Shown piece after piece: positions 15,102 to 23,521 of a stretch of DNA of 45,330 bases. Origin of the DNA: JAACEU01 sp043816165 (GTDB taxonomy: Bacteria > Patescibacteriota > Gracilibacteria > UBA1369 > LOWO2-01-FULL-3). The stretch covers positions 1 through 45,330 of the forward strand of contig JBDRIE010000009.1 in assembly GCA_043816165.1 (NCBI GenBank), read 5' to 3'. The notes beneath the pieces are model-generated. The model was given only the letters and a program-made list of their open reading frames with translations. It was not told where the DNA came from and searched no databases. The translations under genes and the position numbers were made by a program. How positions within the stretch are numbered: the first letter of the stretch is position 1; each line of letters opens with the position of its first letter.

Positions 15102-15377
15102 CTACGCGCTTTTAGCTATTTTACCTCCGTGGCCTCTGAATAGTTTGGTTGGAGAGAATTCTCCTAATTTGTGTCCGACCATATTTTCGGTTACGAATAC
15201 TGGTATAAATTGTTTTCCATTGTGCACTGCGAATGTGTGTCCTACGAATTCCGGCGCGATGTCTGAGTTTCTTGACCAAGTCTTGATTGGTTTTTTTTGT
15301 CCACCGTCATCAAGTCTTTGAACTTTCTTCATTAGTTTTGGATCTACGAATGGTCCTTTTTTTGCGCTTCTAGACAT
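15102..15377 (-). CDS. rpsS: Ribosomal protein S19 (uS19)
   Basis: 91 residues. It begins MSRSAKKGPFVDPKLMKK and contains TWSRNSDIAPEFVGHTFAVH and KLGEFSPTKLFRGHGG, all highly conserved. It sits in the 30S head beside S13. Confidence 0.98.
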   Translation of the reverse strand: MSRSAKKGPFVDPKLMKKVQRLDDGGQKKPIKTWSRNSDIAPEFVGHTFAVHNGKQFIPVFVTENMVGHKLGEFSPTKLFRGHGGKIAKSA

Positions 15378-15391
15378 GATTAGTTAATTAT

Positions 15392-16225
15392 TTATTTACG
15401 TCTTCGGTCCTTAACGATCATTTTATCAGTATAGTGTCGTCTTCGTGTTTTAAATCCTAGTGCCGGTAGTCCCCATGGAGTTTTTGGATGTTTGAGCCCG
15501 ATTGAAGCTCCTCCTTCACCACCTCCGTGTGGATGATCAACTGCGTTCATTGCTTTACCTCTTACTTGCGGTCTTCTTCCCATGTGTCTTTTTCTTCCTG
15601 CTTTTCCTACTTTAATGTTGTTGTGCTCGATGTTACTTACTAATCCGATTGTTGCATAGTTGTCTTTGGCTACGAGTCTGATTTCTCCTGATGGCATTTG
15701 GATTTGTGCGTGTGATCCTTCTAACGAAACCAATTTGATTGAAGTTCCAGCACTTCTCCCCATCTGTCCTCCTCTTCCTTTGTGTAGTTCAATGTTATAT
15801 ATGCTGTATCCAACAGGGATATGTTTGATTTGCATTCTATTTCCTTTCTTGATCTTTGCTTTTTCCGCTGTGATGATTTTGTCTCCAACTTTTATTCTGT
15901 CTGTCGCGATATGGTATCTCTTTTCACCGTCTTTGTAGGTAACGAGCATGATGTATGCGGATCTGTTTGGATCGTATTCAACACTTGTTACTTTTCCTTC
16001 GATGTTGAGCTTGTCAGTCCTTTTAAAATCTATTTGTCTATATAGTCTTTTTTCTCCTCCTCCTCTATGTCTTACGGTAATCTTTCCGCTGTTATTGCGT
16101 CCTGTTATTTTCTTTTTTATTCTAGTTAATGATTTTTCAGGTTTAGTTTTAGTTACTTCATCAAATGAAGCTGTGCTCATGTGTCTTCGACTCGGTGTTG
16201 TTGGTTTATACTTTTTAAGTGCCAT
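15392..16225 (-). CDS. rplB: Ribosomal protein L2 (uL2)
   Basis: 277 residues. The C-terminal part has the HPHGGGEGG motif with the histidine important near the peptidyl-transferase centre, followed by the basic GFKTRRRHYTDKMIV tail. The N-terminal part carries RNNSGKITVRHRGGG. Length and order (L23-L2-S19) are standard. Confidence 0.98.
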   Translation of the reverse strand: MALKKYKPTTPSRRHMSTASFDEVTKTKPEKSLTRIKKKITGRNNSGKITVRHRGGGEKRLYRQIDFKRTDKLNIEGKVTSVEYDPNRSAYIMLVTYKDGEKRYHIATDRIKVGDKIITAEKAKIKKGNRMQIKHIPVGYSIYNIELHKGRGGQMGRSAGTSIKLVSLEGSHAQIQMPSGEIRLVAKDNYATIGLVSNIEHNNIKVGKAGRKRHMGRRPQVRGKAMNAVDHPHGGGEGGASIGLKHPKTPWGLPALGFKTRRRHYTDKMIVKDRRRK

Positions 16226-16536
16226 TACTTTTTATTAGGTTTAGATTCTTTGATCTTATTTGGATCTATAGTTTTTTTACCTTTCATCGTTACTAATGCT
16301 TTTTTCATTACCGGTCTCTTTGTCCAATGTCGTCCTTTTGCAACAAGTCTTTTTTTGCTTGGAGCAATCAGAATTCTTACTTTATCTACATCTACTCCAT
16401 AAAGATCTTTTACTGCGTGTTTTACATCAACTTTTGTAGCTGTTTTACTGATTTGGAACATGTATTGTCCGTTTGCTTGTTGTTCAGAACTTTTTTCTGT
16501 TGTTAGCGGTCTGATTATTGTTGAGTAGCTGTCCAT
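16225..16536 (-). CDS. rplW: Ribosomal protein L23 (uL23)
   Basis: 103 residues. It begins with IIRPLTTEKSSEQQANG and has the KTATKVDVKHAVKDLYGVDV helix, then the basic GRHWTKRPVMKKALVTMK. It is the exit-tunnel docking site for SRP and trigger factor. Start and stop overlap neighbouring genes by one base. Confidence 0.97.
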   Translation of the reverse strand: MDSYSTIIRPLTTEKSSEQQANGQYMFQISKTATKVDVKHAVKDLYGVDVDKVRILIAPSKKRLVAKGRHWTKRPVMKKALVTMKGKKTIDPNKIKESKPNKK

Positions 16537-17171
16537 TATTTGCTTGTGCTAAGGAATGTTTCTTTTAGTTTGTCGATTGCGTCTTTAAAGATCATGACCA
16601 TTTTATATTTCTGAAGGTCCTGGATATTTACGTAATTAGCTAAAATTGTCTTCGTGTTTGGTAAATTGCTGCTTGATTTTTGAACTATTTGGTTTTTCTC
16701 AGAAATTACTATCAATACATTTCTTTCGATTGGTAGTTTTTTCAGCATTTCTGCGAAAGGCGCCGTTTGAGCTTTCTCCGAAGTGTATCCTTCAAGTGCG
16801 ATTATCTCGTTGTCGCGAGCTTTTTCAGAAAGAGCACAAAATAAAGCTTTTCTTCTTTGCTTTTTTGGCATGTCTTTAACGAAGTTTCTGTCTTTGCTTG
16901 GTCCAAACACGACTCCACCACCTCTCATTTGTGGGGCTCTGATTGTACCTTGTCGTGCATTACCTGTTCCTTTTTGTTTGAATGGTTTTCGTCCACCACC
17001 TCTTACGGCTGCTCTGTTTTTTGTGTGTGCAATAGCAACCCTTCTGTTTGAAAGTTGTCTAACTAGAGCTTGGTGGACAAGATCTTTGTTGAACGGTATC
17101 TCAAAGATTTCCTTTGGAAGGTCTACTTGTCCGCTTTTTTCTCCTTTTTGTGTGTAGAGATCTACTTTCAT
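16536..17171 (-). CDS. rplD: Ribosomal protein L4 (uL4)
   Basis: 211 residues. The extended loop reads GGGRKPFKQKGTGNARQGT then RGGGVVFGPSKDRNF, which reaches into the exit tunnel. The globular part contains KKQRRKALFCALSEKARDNE. In E. coli L4 represses its own operon through the S10 leader; a structured leader is also present here upstream of S10. Confidence 0.98.
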   Translation of the reverse strand: MKVDLYTQKGEKSGQVDLPKEIFEIPFNKDLVHQALVRQLSNRRVAIAHTKNRAAVRGGGRKPFKQKGTGNARQGTIRAPQMRGGGVVFGPSKDRNFVKDMPKKQRRKALFCALSEKARDNEIIALEGYTSEKAQTAPFAEMLKKLPIERNVLIVISEKNQIVQKSSSNLPNTKTILANYVNIQDLQKYKMVMIFKDAIDKLKETFLSTSK

Positions 17172-17752
17172 AACTTTATTATTACTAATCCTCCGTTTGG
17201 TCCGGGAACCGGTCCTTTTAGGGCGATTACATGATTTTTAGTATCTAAGTGTGCGATTTTTACTTTTCCAAGTGTTACTTTTGCTCTACCCATTCTACCC
17301 GGCATCTTTTTTCCTTTATGTACTCTACCCGGTTTTGCGCAGGTTCCGATTGAACCCGGTTCTCTGTGGTGGTGTGATCCGTGAGTTTCCGGTCCTCTTG
17401 AGAAGTTGTACCTTTTGATTACTCCTTGGAAACCTTTACCCTTTGATATTGATGAAATTGTTACTGTTTCTACGTCTTGGAGTGATTCAACTGTGATTTG
17501 ATCACCCTTTTTGTAGTTTTCTTGTTCGTCTTCATTGATTCTGAACTCTTTTACGTATCTGTATTTCTTGGTCTTAGTAGGCTTTTTCAATTTAGAAAAA
17601 CCCAGGACTATCGCCGGATATCCGTCTTTGTCGACTGTCTTTACCTGTGCAACCTCTGAAGGTTCACATACTAGGACAGTGACGGGGATCACGCGACCGT
17701 CGTCTTGAATTAGACGAGTCATACCTACTTTTTTACCGATAATACCTGACAT
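17168..17752 (-). CDS. rplC: Ribosomal protein L3 (uL3)
   Basis: 194 residues, slightly short for the family (about 205-210). It begins with GIIGKKVGMTRLIQDDGRVI and contains GKGFQGVIKRYNFSRGPETH and the GSIG-x-CAKPGRVHKGKKMPG motif. It initiates 50S assembly. It has a promoter and a leader hairpin of its own because the antiporter gene separates it from rpsJ. Confidence 0.97.
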   Translation of the reverse strand: MSGIIGKKVGMTRLIQDDGRVIPVTVLVCEPSEVAQVKTVDKDGYPAIVLGFSKLKKPTKTKKYRYVKEFRINEDEQENYKKGDQITVESLQDVETVTISSISKGKGFQGVIKRYNFSRGPETHGSHHHREPGSIGTCAKPGRVHKGKKMPGRMGRAKVTLGKVKIAHLDTKNHVIALKGPVPGPNGGLVIIKL

Positions 17753-17761
17753 ATTTTGTAT

Positions 17762-17788
17762 AGGTTAATCGCTTTTCTAAGCGAACCT
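17762..17788 (-). promoter_or_regulatory. Leader hairpin just before rplC
   Basis: In the transcript AGGTT-CGCTT-AGAA-AAGCG-ATT-AACCT folds into a stem of two 5-bp helices with a three-base bulge and a tetraloop. It ends ten bases before the L3 ATG, close enough to affect ribosome access. Confidence 0.55.
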
Positions 17789-17852
17789 CGAGAAGATTTT
17801 CGGTAAACCCGCTGGAGGCGTAAATTAACTTGCAACGTCAAATTGCCGTTAG

Positions 17853-17881
17853 AATATACAGATGGGGATTTGGGTAGTCAA
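17853..17881 (-). promoter_or_regulatory. Sigma70-type promoter for the rplC-to-secY unit
   Basis: Minus strand: TTGACT (17876-17881), 17-base spacer, TATATT (17853-17858). It lies directly after the antiporter stop codon and gives a leader of about 90 bases. The -35 hexamer is identical to those of rpsJ, fusA and rpoB. Confidence 0.7.
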
Positions 17882-17890
17882 TAGAAAAAA

Positions 17891-18865
17891 CTAGATTAAA
17901 CCAAAGATTTTTCCCATGAATGCAACGTAAAGGAGAAGTAAAGTAATTCCTTCCCATTGGGATACTTGTTTGTCCATTGTTACAAACAAATAGAGGATTG
18001 TTGTGAATAGGAGTGCAGGGATTGAGAAAGCTATTATGTCCGGTGGGATTGTAAGTGTGCCGAAGAGCGCAGGGATTCCCATTACTCCAAGAGCGTTGAA
18101 GATGTTTGAGCCGGTTACGTTACCAATAGCGATGTCTGCTTTACCTTTTTTTATTGCGACTATAGAGACTACTAATTCCGGGAGTGATGTTCCTACGGCA
18201 ACTAATGATAGTGCTATGACTTCTGTCCCGATTTTAAGCATTGTGGAGAGCTCTGTTACCGAAGTGATTAAATATTTTGCCGAGATAGAAAGTATGAGAC
18301 CCGATAGTAATAGAAAAATTGGATATTTTATTGGTAGGCGCCCTCTTTTTTCTTCCTTTTTGATCTCTTGTTTTTCTTTTTGTAATTTCTGTTTTTCGAG
18401 AGGGCTAATTTCTCTGTGAGATTTTGCATTATAAATTAAGTATGTTGCGAGCATTAACACTCCCAAAATGCCTTCGAACATGCCGAATTCTCCATCTAAT
18501 GTGGATAAGAATAGAAAAATCGAGCTCCCAAGAAGTATTGGCAAATCTATGTTGATGATATCTTTGTCTACAAACAGGTGTTTTCCTACGATTGCGGTGA
18601 TGGCAAGCACAAGTAGTATATTTGCCATATTGGAACCAACTACATTACCTACTACGATTTCAGAATTTCCATCAAGGACGGCGGCTATAGAAGATGCAAG
18701 CTCCGGGAGGGAAGTACCAAGGGCGATAATCGTAACTCCAATGATGAATGGTGAAATTCGGAAGTGTAGTCCGATTTTTTCTGCATTATCCGTAAAAATA
18801 TCTGCGGATTTGATTAACGCAGCTAAAGTTATTATGAATACTGCTGGCCAGAATAGGATTTCCAT
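17891..18865 (-). CDS. Ca2+/cation antiporter (CaCA, Na+/Ca2+ exchanger-like)
   Basis: 324 residues with about ten membrane segments. The two alpha repeats are clear: GTSLPELASSIAAVLDGN then GNVVGSNMANILLVL (about 51-92), and GTSLPELVVSIVAIKKG then GNVTGSNIFNALGV (about 226-266). These glutamates and asparagines are the ion-binding residues in the family. A charged cytoplasmic loop (about 147-176) separates the halves. Known role of the family: exchange of Ca2+ for Na+ or K+. Its place between S10 and L3 is unusual. An extended -10 box lies just upstream. Confidence 0.93.
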   Translation of the reverse strand: MEILFWPAVFIITLAALIKSADIFTDNAEKIGLHFRISPFIIGVTIIALGTSLPELASSIAAVLDGNSEIVVGNVVGSNMANILLVLAITAIVGKHLFVDKDIINIDLPILLGSSIFLFLSTLDGEFGMFEGILGVLMLATYLIYNAKSHREISPLEKQKLQKEKQEIKKEEKRGRLPIKYPIFLLLSGLILSISAKYLITSVTELSTMLKIGTEVIALSLVAVGTSLPELVVSIVAIKKGKADIAIGNVTGSNIFNALGVMGIPALFGTLTIPPDIIAFSIPALLFTTILYLFVTMDKQVSQWEGITLLLLYVAFMGKIFGLI

Positions 18866-18891
18866 AGGTGAAAAATGAGTTTTACCCTTAT

Positions 18892-18900
18892 ATTATAGCA
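18892..18900 (-). promoter_or_regulatory. Extended -10 promoter for the antiporter gene
   Basis: Minus strand TGCTATAAT, a TGn-extended perfect -10 box, 27 bases before the ATG and 18 bases after the rpsJ stop. It suggests the antiporter can be expressed separately from the ribosomal genes. Confidence 0.55.
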
Positions 18901-18917
18901 AAAATGAACATTTGAGG

Positions 18918-19235
18918 CTACTGTAGCATCTTGATTTCGATTTCAACTCCGGCAGGAAGTGATAAGTTTGAGAGTGATTCGATTGTTTTGCTGGTTGTTT
19001 CTGTGATATCGATAAGTCTTTGGTGGGTTCGCATTTCGAATTGTTCACGGGAAGTTTTGTGAACGAATGTTGATTTGTTTACTGTGAATTTCTCGATTTT
19101 AGTAGGGAGGGGGATTGGTCCTGAGACCATTGCTCCGGTTCTTTCTGCCGTGTCGATGATGAGTTTTGTGGTTTCATCGATTACTTTGTGATCGAATGAT
19201 CGGATTTTGATTCGGATTTTTTGTGATGCTGCCAT
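18918..19235 (-). CDS. rpsJ: Ribosomal protein S10 (uS10)
   Basis: 105 residues. It contains RIKIRSFDHKVIDETTKLII, GPIPLPTKIEKFTVNKS and REQFEMRTHQRLIDI, all family hallmarks. It forms part of the 30S head and in other bacteria joins NusB in antitermination. It is followed by the antiporter rather than L3, and preceded by a long structured leader. Confidence 0.97.
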   Translation of the reverse strand: MAASQKIRIKIRSFDHKVIDETTKLIIDTAERTGAMVSGPIPLPTKIEKFTVNKSTFVHKTSREQFEMRTHQRLIDITETTSKTIESLSNLSLPAGVEIEIKMLQ

Positions 19236-19280
19236 GGGTGTGGTTGGTTAGTCCGCTGGTGGCGGGGGATTAATTAAATT

Positions 19281-19362
19281 ACCGAGTCGGAATGGCTCGG
19301 TCATGGTATATGACTTTGATGGAAGTTTGTTCCGAGCTGTCCCTTAAGCGGCCGAGAGGGAC
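19281..19362 (-). promoter_or_regulatory. Structured S10 leader with two hairpins
   Basis: Between the promoter at 19413-19441 and the rpsJ ATG lies a leader of about 170 bases. It contains GTCCCT/AGGGAC (19339-19362) and ACCGAG/CTCGGT (19281-19301), and nearer the start a small CCGC/GCGG hairpin. No T-run follows them. Inference: a site for translational control by a ribosomal protein, as in other S10 operons. Confidence 0.5.
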
Positions 19363-19412
19363 GCTTATATACGAGTGATTCCTTAAAAGCAAGAAATCAA
19401 TTTTGTATGGGA

Positions 19413-19441
19413 TTTATATAGGAATTAGGGAGTGGAGTCAA
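19413..19441 (-). promoter_or_regulatory. Sigma70-type promoter for rpsJ
   Basis: Minus strand: TTGACT (19436-19441), 17-base spacer, TATAAA (19413-19418). The -35 box starts immediately after the T-run of the tuf terminator, so termination and restart are packed together. Confidence 0.7.
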
Positions 19442-19442
19442 T

Positions 19443-19474
19443 AAAAAAAGACCGCCATCATGGCGGTCTTTTAG
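19443..19474 (-). terminator. Rho-independent terminator after tuf
   Basis: On the minus strand AAAAGACCGCC pairs with GGCGGTCTTTT around a short loop and is followed by a run of seven Ts. It begins 18 bases after the tuf stop codon. It is the clearest intrinsic terminator in the window. Confidence 0.9.
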
Positions 19475-19491
19475 TTTGTGAAATTTTTCTA

Positions 19492-20685
19492 TTATTCCAT
19501 AATCTTTGCTACTACTCCGGCACCTACTGTTCGTCCTCCTTCACGGATAGCGAATCTAGTACCTTCGTCTAGAGCGATTGGAGCTCCCAGAGTGACAATC
19601 ATGTTTACTTTGTCACCTGGCATTACCATTTCTACGTCTGCCGGAAGTTCTACTGAACCTGTAACGTCAGTTGTTCGGATGTAGAATTGAGGTTTGTATC
19701 CTTTGAAGAAAGGCGTGTGTCGTCCTCCTTCATCTTTATTGAGGATATAAACTTCAGCCTCGAATTTTGTGTGAGGAGTGATTGTTCCCGGTTTAGCAAG
19801 AACTTGTCCTCTTTCGATTTCTTCTCTTTCAATACCTCTTAGTAGGATACCTACGTTGTCACCAGCTTGACCTTGATCTAGTAGTTTTCTGAACATTTCT
19901 ACTCCTGTAACCACTACTTTTCTTGTCGGTTTGATTCCAACGATTTCGATTTCTTCGTTAATTTTAACGATACCTTGATCAACTCTTCCTGTTGCAACTG
20001 TTCCACGTCCTTTGATTGAGAAAACGTCTTCAACCGGCATAAGGAATGGTTTGTCCAGTTCACGAACCGGTTCCGGGATGTATGTATCCAATGCTTCCAG
20101 TAATTCTAAGATTGGCTTAATTGCTTCTTCGTCGTCAGGATTTTCAAGTGCTTTAAGAGCAGAACCTTTAATAATTGGTGTGTCATCTCCCGGGTATTCA
20201 TATTTAGTTAGGAGTTCACGGATTTCCATTTCAGATAATTCAGCGATCTCAGGATCAGCCATGTCCATTTTGTTTAGGAAAACAACGATTTTTGGTACAC
20301 CTACCTGTCTAGCCAGAAGGATATGTTCTCGAGTTTGTGGCATTGGTCCGTCTGCGGCTGATACAACTAGAATTGCTCCGTCCATTTGAGCGGCACCTGT
20401 GATCATGTTTTTTACATAATCCGCGTGTCCCGGGCAATCTACGTGAGCGTAGTGTCTCTTGTCTGTTTCATACTCTTGGTGAGATGTTGCAATCGTAATT
20501 CCTCTTTCTTTTTCTTCCGGTGCGTTGTCGATTTGGTCAAATGCAATCGCTTTGTTGGTACCACCGAATTTCTTTGCTGCTACCATTGTAATTGCAGCAG
20601 TAAGAGTGGTTTTACCATGGTCTACGTGACCAATTGTCCCAACGTTTACGTGGGGTTTACTTCTATCAAATGTACCTTCAGCCAT
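19492..20685 (-). CDS. tuf: Elongation factor Tu
   Basis: 397 residues, standard length. GTPase motifs are GHVDHGKTTL (G1), ERGITI (switch I), DCPGHADY (G3) and NKMD (G4). Domains 2 and 3 follow, with the ending TVGAGVVAKIME. It delivers aminoacyl-tRNA to the ribosome. It has its own promoter after fusA and a strong terminator. Confidence 0.98.
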   Translation of the reverse strand: MAEGTFDRSKPHVNVGTIGHVDHGKTTLTAAITMVAAKKFGGTNKAIAFDQIDNAPEEKERGITIATSHQEYETDKRHYAHVDCPGHADYVKNMITGAAQMDGAILVVSAADGPMPQTREHILLARQVGVPKIVVFLNKMDMADPEIAELSEMEIRELLTKYEYPGDDTPIIKGSALKALENPDDEEAIKPILELLEALDTYIPEPVRELDKPFLMPVEDVFSIKGRGTVATGRVDQGIVKINEEIEIVGIKPTRKVVVTGVEMFRKLLDQGQAGDNVGILLRGIEREEIERGQVLAKPGTITPHTKFEAEVYILNKDEGGRHTPFFKGYKPQFYIRTTDVTGSVELPADVEMVMPGDKVNMIVTLGAPIALDEGTRFAIREGGRTVGAGVVAKIME

Positions 20686-20740
20686 ATTGATTTTGTTTAA
20701 ATATTATTATAGTGGGTGCTGTTAAAGTCACAGCGCGGGA

Positions 20741-20769
20741 ATATTATCTGAATTTTTTGTTGTAGGCAA
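20741..20769 (-). promoter_or_regulatory. Sigma70-type promoter for tuf
   Basis: Minus strand: TTGCCT (20764-20769), 17-base spacer, TAATAT (20741-20746), about 55 bases before the ATG. The 163-base fusA-tuf gap otherwise contains GC-rich repeat islands. Confidence 0.6.
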
Positions 20770-20782
20770 GATAATTTTGTAT

Positions 20783-20846
20783 TCGCTTCGCTCATGCTAT
20801 GCTCGCGGATAATAATCGCTCGCAGGCCGTTCGCTACGCTTCCGGC
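20783..20846 (-). repeat. Cluster of GC-rich short repeats in the fusA-tuf gap
   Basis: Contains TTCGCTTCGC, GCTCGCGG, CGCTCGC and, at 20826-20846, a hairpin GCCG/CGGC around the 13-base loop TTCGCTACGCTTC. This loop is nearly identical to those at the rpsK and rpoB 3' ends. The region is much richer in GC than its surroundings. Confidence 0.6.
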
Positions 20847-20848
20847 TG

Positions 20849-22945
20849 TTACCCGGTTTTGCCTGACTTTTTTGCGATAATTTCTTCTGCTACATTATTT
20901 GGAACTTTGTTGTAGTGTCCGAACTCCATTGTGTAGTTTCCACGCCCTTGTGTCATTGATCTTAGTTCGGTTGCATAACCGAACATTTCAGCTAACGGAA
21001 TCTCTGATTTTATGAATTTGATTAGTCCTCTATCGCCGGATTCTGAAATTTGACCACGCCGAGAGTTGATATCTCCCATTACGTCGCCAAAATAATTTTC
21101 CGGAACAGTTACTTCCACTTTCATAACCGGCTCGAGAAGTACCGGATTTGCTTGTTTGACGGCGTTTTGGAAACAAATAGAACCTGCGATTTTGAACGCC
21201 ATTTCACTGGAATCAACATCGTGGAATGATCCGTCATAAAGCTCGGCTTTGACATCTACTACCGGGTATCCGGCGATGATTCCTTTTGTCATAGCTTCTT
21301 TGATACCTTTATCAACTGCCGGAATGTATTCTTTTGGAATCTTTCCTCCGGTGATTGAGTTTTTAAATTCATAATCTTCTCCGGGTTCTTGAGGTGTGAC
21401 ACGTAGGAATACATGAGCAAATTGACCGCGACCACCTGTTTGTTTTGCGTATTTTTCTTGCATTTCAATTTCTTTTGTAATGGTTTCTCTATATGCAACC
21501 TGTGGCGCGCCGACATTTGCTTCTACTTTGAATTCTCTTTTCATTCTGTCTACTAGAACGTCAAGGTGTAGCTCTCCCATACCCGCGATGATGACTTGTC
21601 CCGTTTCTTCGTCTGATTTAACTGTGAATGTTGGATCTTCTTGTGCCAATCTTTGTAATGCGAGACCCATTTTTTCTTGGTCGGCTTTTGTCTTTGGTTC
21701 TACCGCAATTCGGATAACCGGTTCCGGAAAATCAATTGATTCTAATAGTATTGGATTGTTTACGTCACAGAGTGTGTTACCGGTTGTTGTTCTTTTTAGT
21801 CCAACGAGAGCGGCGATGTCTCCGGCTTGTACTTCTTTGATCTCTTCACGAGTGTTCGCGTGCATTTGTAGAATACGACCAACTCTCTCTTTGTCTCCTG
21901 TTGCTGTGTTTAGGATGTAACTTCCAGATTCAAGTTTTCCAGAGTAAACACGGAAGAAACAAAGGTTCCCAACGAATGGATCTGTTGCGATTTTGAATGC
22001 TAATGCTGAAAATGGTTCATTTACGTCAGCTTTTCTTATAATGTCTTCGCCAGTCTTTGGATTAGTTCCTTTGATATTTGGTACGTCCATTGGAGATGGT
22101 AAGAACCAGCAAACAGCATCTAAAAGTGGCTGTAAGCCTACGTTTTGTAGGGCAGTTCCGCACATTACCGGGTAAATTGATCCTGTGATTGTTGCTTTTC
22201 TAATTCCCGCTTTGAGTTCGTCAATTGAAATTTCTGCATCTTCAAGGAATTTTTCCATTAATGCATCGTCATTTTCAGAAACTTTTTCAACCATTATAGC
22301 TCTGTATTCTTCAACCTTGGCTTTCATATCTTCCGGAATGTCTATTTCAACTGTTTTTTCTCCCATTTCTCCTTCGAATGCGTAAGCTTTTCTTTCTATT
22401 AAGTCGATTACCCCTTTTAGATCTTTTTCTGCTCCTATTGGGAGTTGGATCGCTACTGCATCTGTTGTAAGTCTATCGTGAATTGATTTAAGGCTCATAA
22501 AAAAGTCTCCACCCATTTTGTCCATCTTGTTGATGAAAGCAATTCGAGGAACGTTATATTTGTCGGCTTGTCTCCATACTGTTTCGGATTGTGGTTCCAC
22601 ACCCATCGCTCCGTCGAATACCGCGATACCTCCGTCGAGTACTCTTAACGATCTTTCCACTTCTACCGTGAAGTCAACGTGTCCCGGTGTATCGATGATG
22701 TTGATTCTTTGTTTAACGTCTGAATCTGATGGAGTCCAGAAACAAGTTGTTGCCGCGGATGTGATAGTGATTCCTCGTTCTTTTTCCTGTTCCATCCAGT
22801 CCATTTGTGATGCACCGTCATGGGTTTCACCGATTTTGTGAGTTCGTCCTGTATAGAAAAGGATTCTTTCTGTTACGGTTGTTTTTCCTGCATCAATATG
22901 GGCAATAATTCCAATATTGCGGAGATTTCTAAGGTCATCTGCCAT
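20849..22945 (-). CDS. fusA: Elongation factor G
   Basis: 698 residues, standard length. GTPase motifs are AHIDAGKTT, ERGITI, DTPGHVDF and NKMDKMGG. Domain II (FSALAFKIATDPFVGNLCFF), domain III-IV (FKVEANVGAPQVAYRETI) and domain V (MFGYATELRSMTQGRGNYTM) follow in order. It drives translocation and ribosome recycling. A very strong promoter lies just upstream, so it need not depend on the rpsL-rpsG transcript. Confidence 0.98.
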   Translation of the reverse strand: MADDLRNLRNIGIIAHIDAGKTTVTERILFYTGRTHKIGETHDGASQMDWMEQEKERGITITSAATTCFWTPSDSDVKQRINIIDTPGHVDFTVEVERSLRVLDGGIAVFDGAMGVEPQSETVWRQADKYNVPRIAFINKMDKMGGDFFMSLKSIHDRLTTDAVAIQLPIGAEKDLKGVIDLIERKAYAFEGEMGEKTVEIDIPEDMKAKVEEYRAIMVEKVSENDDALMEKFLEDAEISIDELKAGIRKATITGSIYPVMCGTALQNVGLQPLLDAVCWFLPSPMDVPNIKGTNPKTGEDIIRKADVNEPFSALAFKIATDPFVGNLCFFRVYSGKLESGSYILNTATGDKERVGRILQMHANTREEIKEVQAGDIAALVGLKRTTTGNTLCDVNNPILLESIDFPEPVIRIAVEPKTKADQEKMGLALQRLAQEDPTFTVKSDEETGQVIIAGMGELHLDVLVDRMKREFKVEANVGAPQVAYRETITKEIEMQEKYAKQTGGRGQFAHVFLRVTPQEPGEDYEFKNSITGGKIPKEYIPAVDKGIKEAMTKGIIAGYPVVDVKAELYDGSFHDVDSSEMAFKIAGSICFQNAVKQANPVLLEPVMKVEVTVPENYFGDVMGDINSRRGQISESGDRGLIKFIKSEIPLAEMFGYATELRSMTQGRGNYTMEFGHYNKVPNNVAEEIIAKKSGKTG

Positions 22946-22977
22946 TTTTTGGGGGAGTTATTATTGTTAAAAAAGTT

Positions 22978-22997
22978 CGTTTTTACGTTGAAAAACG
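22978..22997 (-). promoter_or_regulatory. Leader hairpin of fusA
   Basis: CGTTTTT and AAAAACG form a 7-bp stem around a six-base loop in the short leader between the promoter and the ATG. In the transcript it is followed by AACTTTTTTAAC, so partial attenuation is conceivable but unproven. Confidence 0.4.
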
Positions 22998-23006
22998 ACC
23001 GTGGGC

Positions 23007-23034
23007 ATTATAGGGAGCGGTGGATGGAAGTCAA
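23007..23034 (-). promoter_or_regulatory. Strong sigma70-type promoter for fusA
   Basis: Minus strand: TTGACT (23029-23034), 16-base spacer, perfect TATAAT (23007-23012), 61 bases before the fusA ATG and immediately after the rpsG stop codon. Confidence 0.75.
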
Positions 23035-23038
23035 GTCT

Positions 23039-23506
23039 TTAGTATCTTGCCAAATGTGCAAACGCTTTGTTTGCCTCTGCCATTCTGTGGGTGTCTTCCT
23101 TCTTTTTTACTGCAGTTCCTTGTTCTTTTGAGGCATCGGTTAATTCGTTGGCTAGTTTTTGAGCCATTGTTGCACCTTTTTTACCTCTTGCCGCGGCAAG
23201 TATCCATCTGAAGGCTAGGGCAATTTGTCTGTGAGGTTTAACTTCAATTGGAATTTGATAAACCGCACCACCGATTCTCTTAGCTTTTACTTCAAGTCGA
23301 GGTTTTACATTTTCGATTGCTGATTTGAATATTTTTTCAGGGTCTCCGGTAATTTTTTTACTAACAATTTTTAATGTGTCGTTGAAAATTTTTCGTGATG
23401 TAGCTTTTTTACCATCAAGCATCAAGTAATTGATGAATTTCTCCTGTAGGGGAGAAGATTCTGATGGAATGAATTCAACTACTTTTCTTTGTCTAATTTT
23501 TCCCAT
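23039..23506 (-). CDS. rpsG: Ribosomal protein S7 (uS7)
   Basis: 155 residues. It contains KFINYLMLDGKKATSRKIF, the GGAVYQIPIEVKPHRQIALA beta hairpin and the RWILAAARGKKGATMAQKLA segment. It initiates assembly of the 30S head. The ATG is preceded by ACCATTATCC, a variant of the recurring leader motif. Confidence 0.97.
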   Translation of the reverse strand: MGKIRQRKVVEFIPSESSPLQEKFINYLMLDGKKATSRKIFNDTLKIVSKKITGDPEKIFKSAIENVKPRLEVKAKRIGGAVYQIPIEVKPHRQIALAFRWILAAARGKKGATMAQKLANELTDASKEQGTAVKKKEDTHRMAEANKAFAHLARY

Positions 23507-23521
23507 AGTTTTGGATAATGG

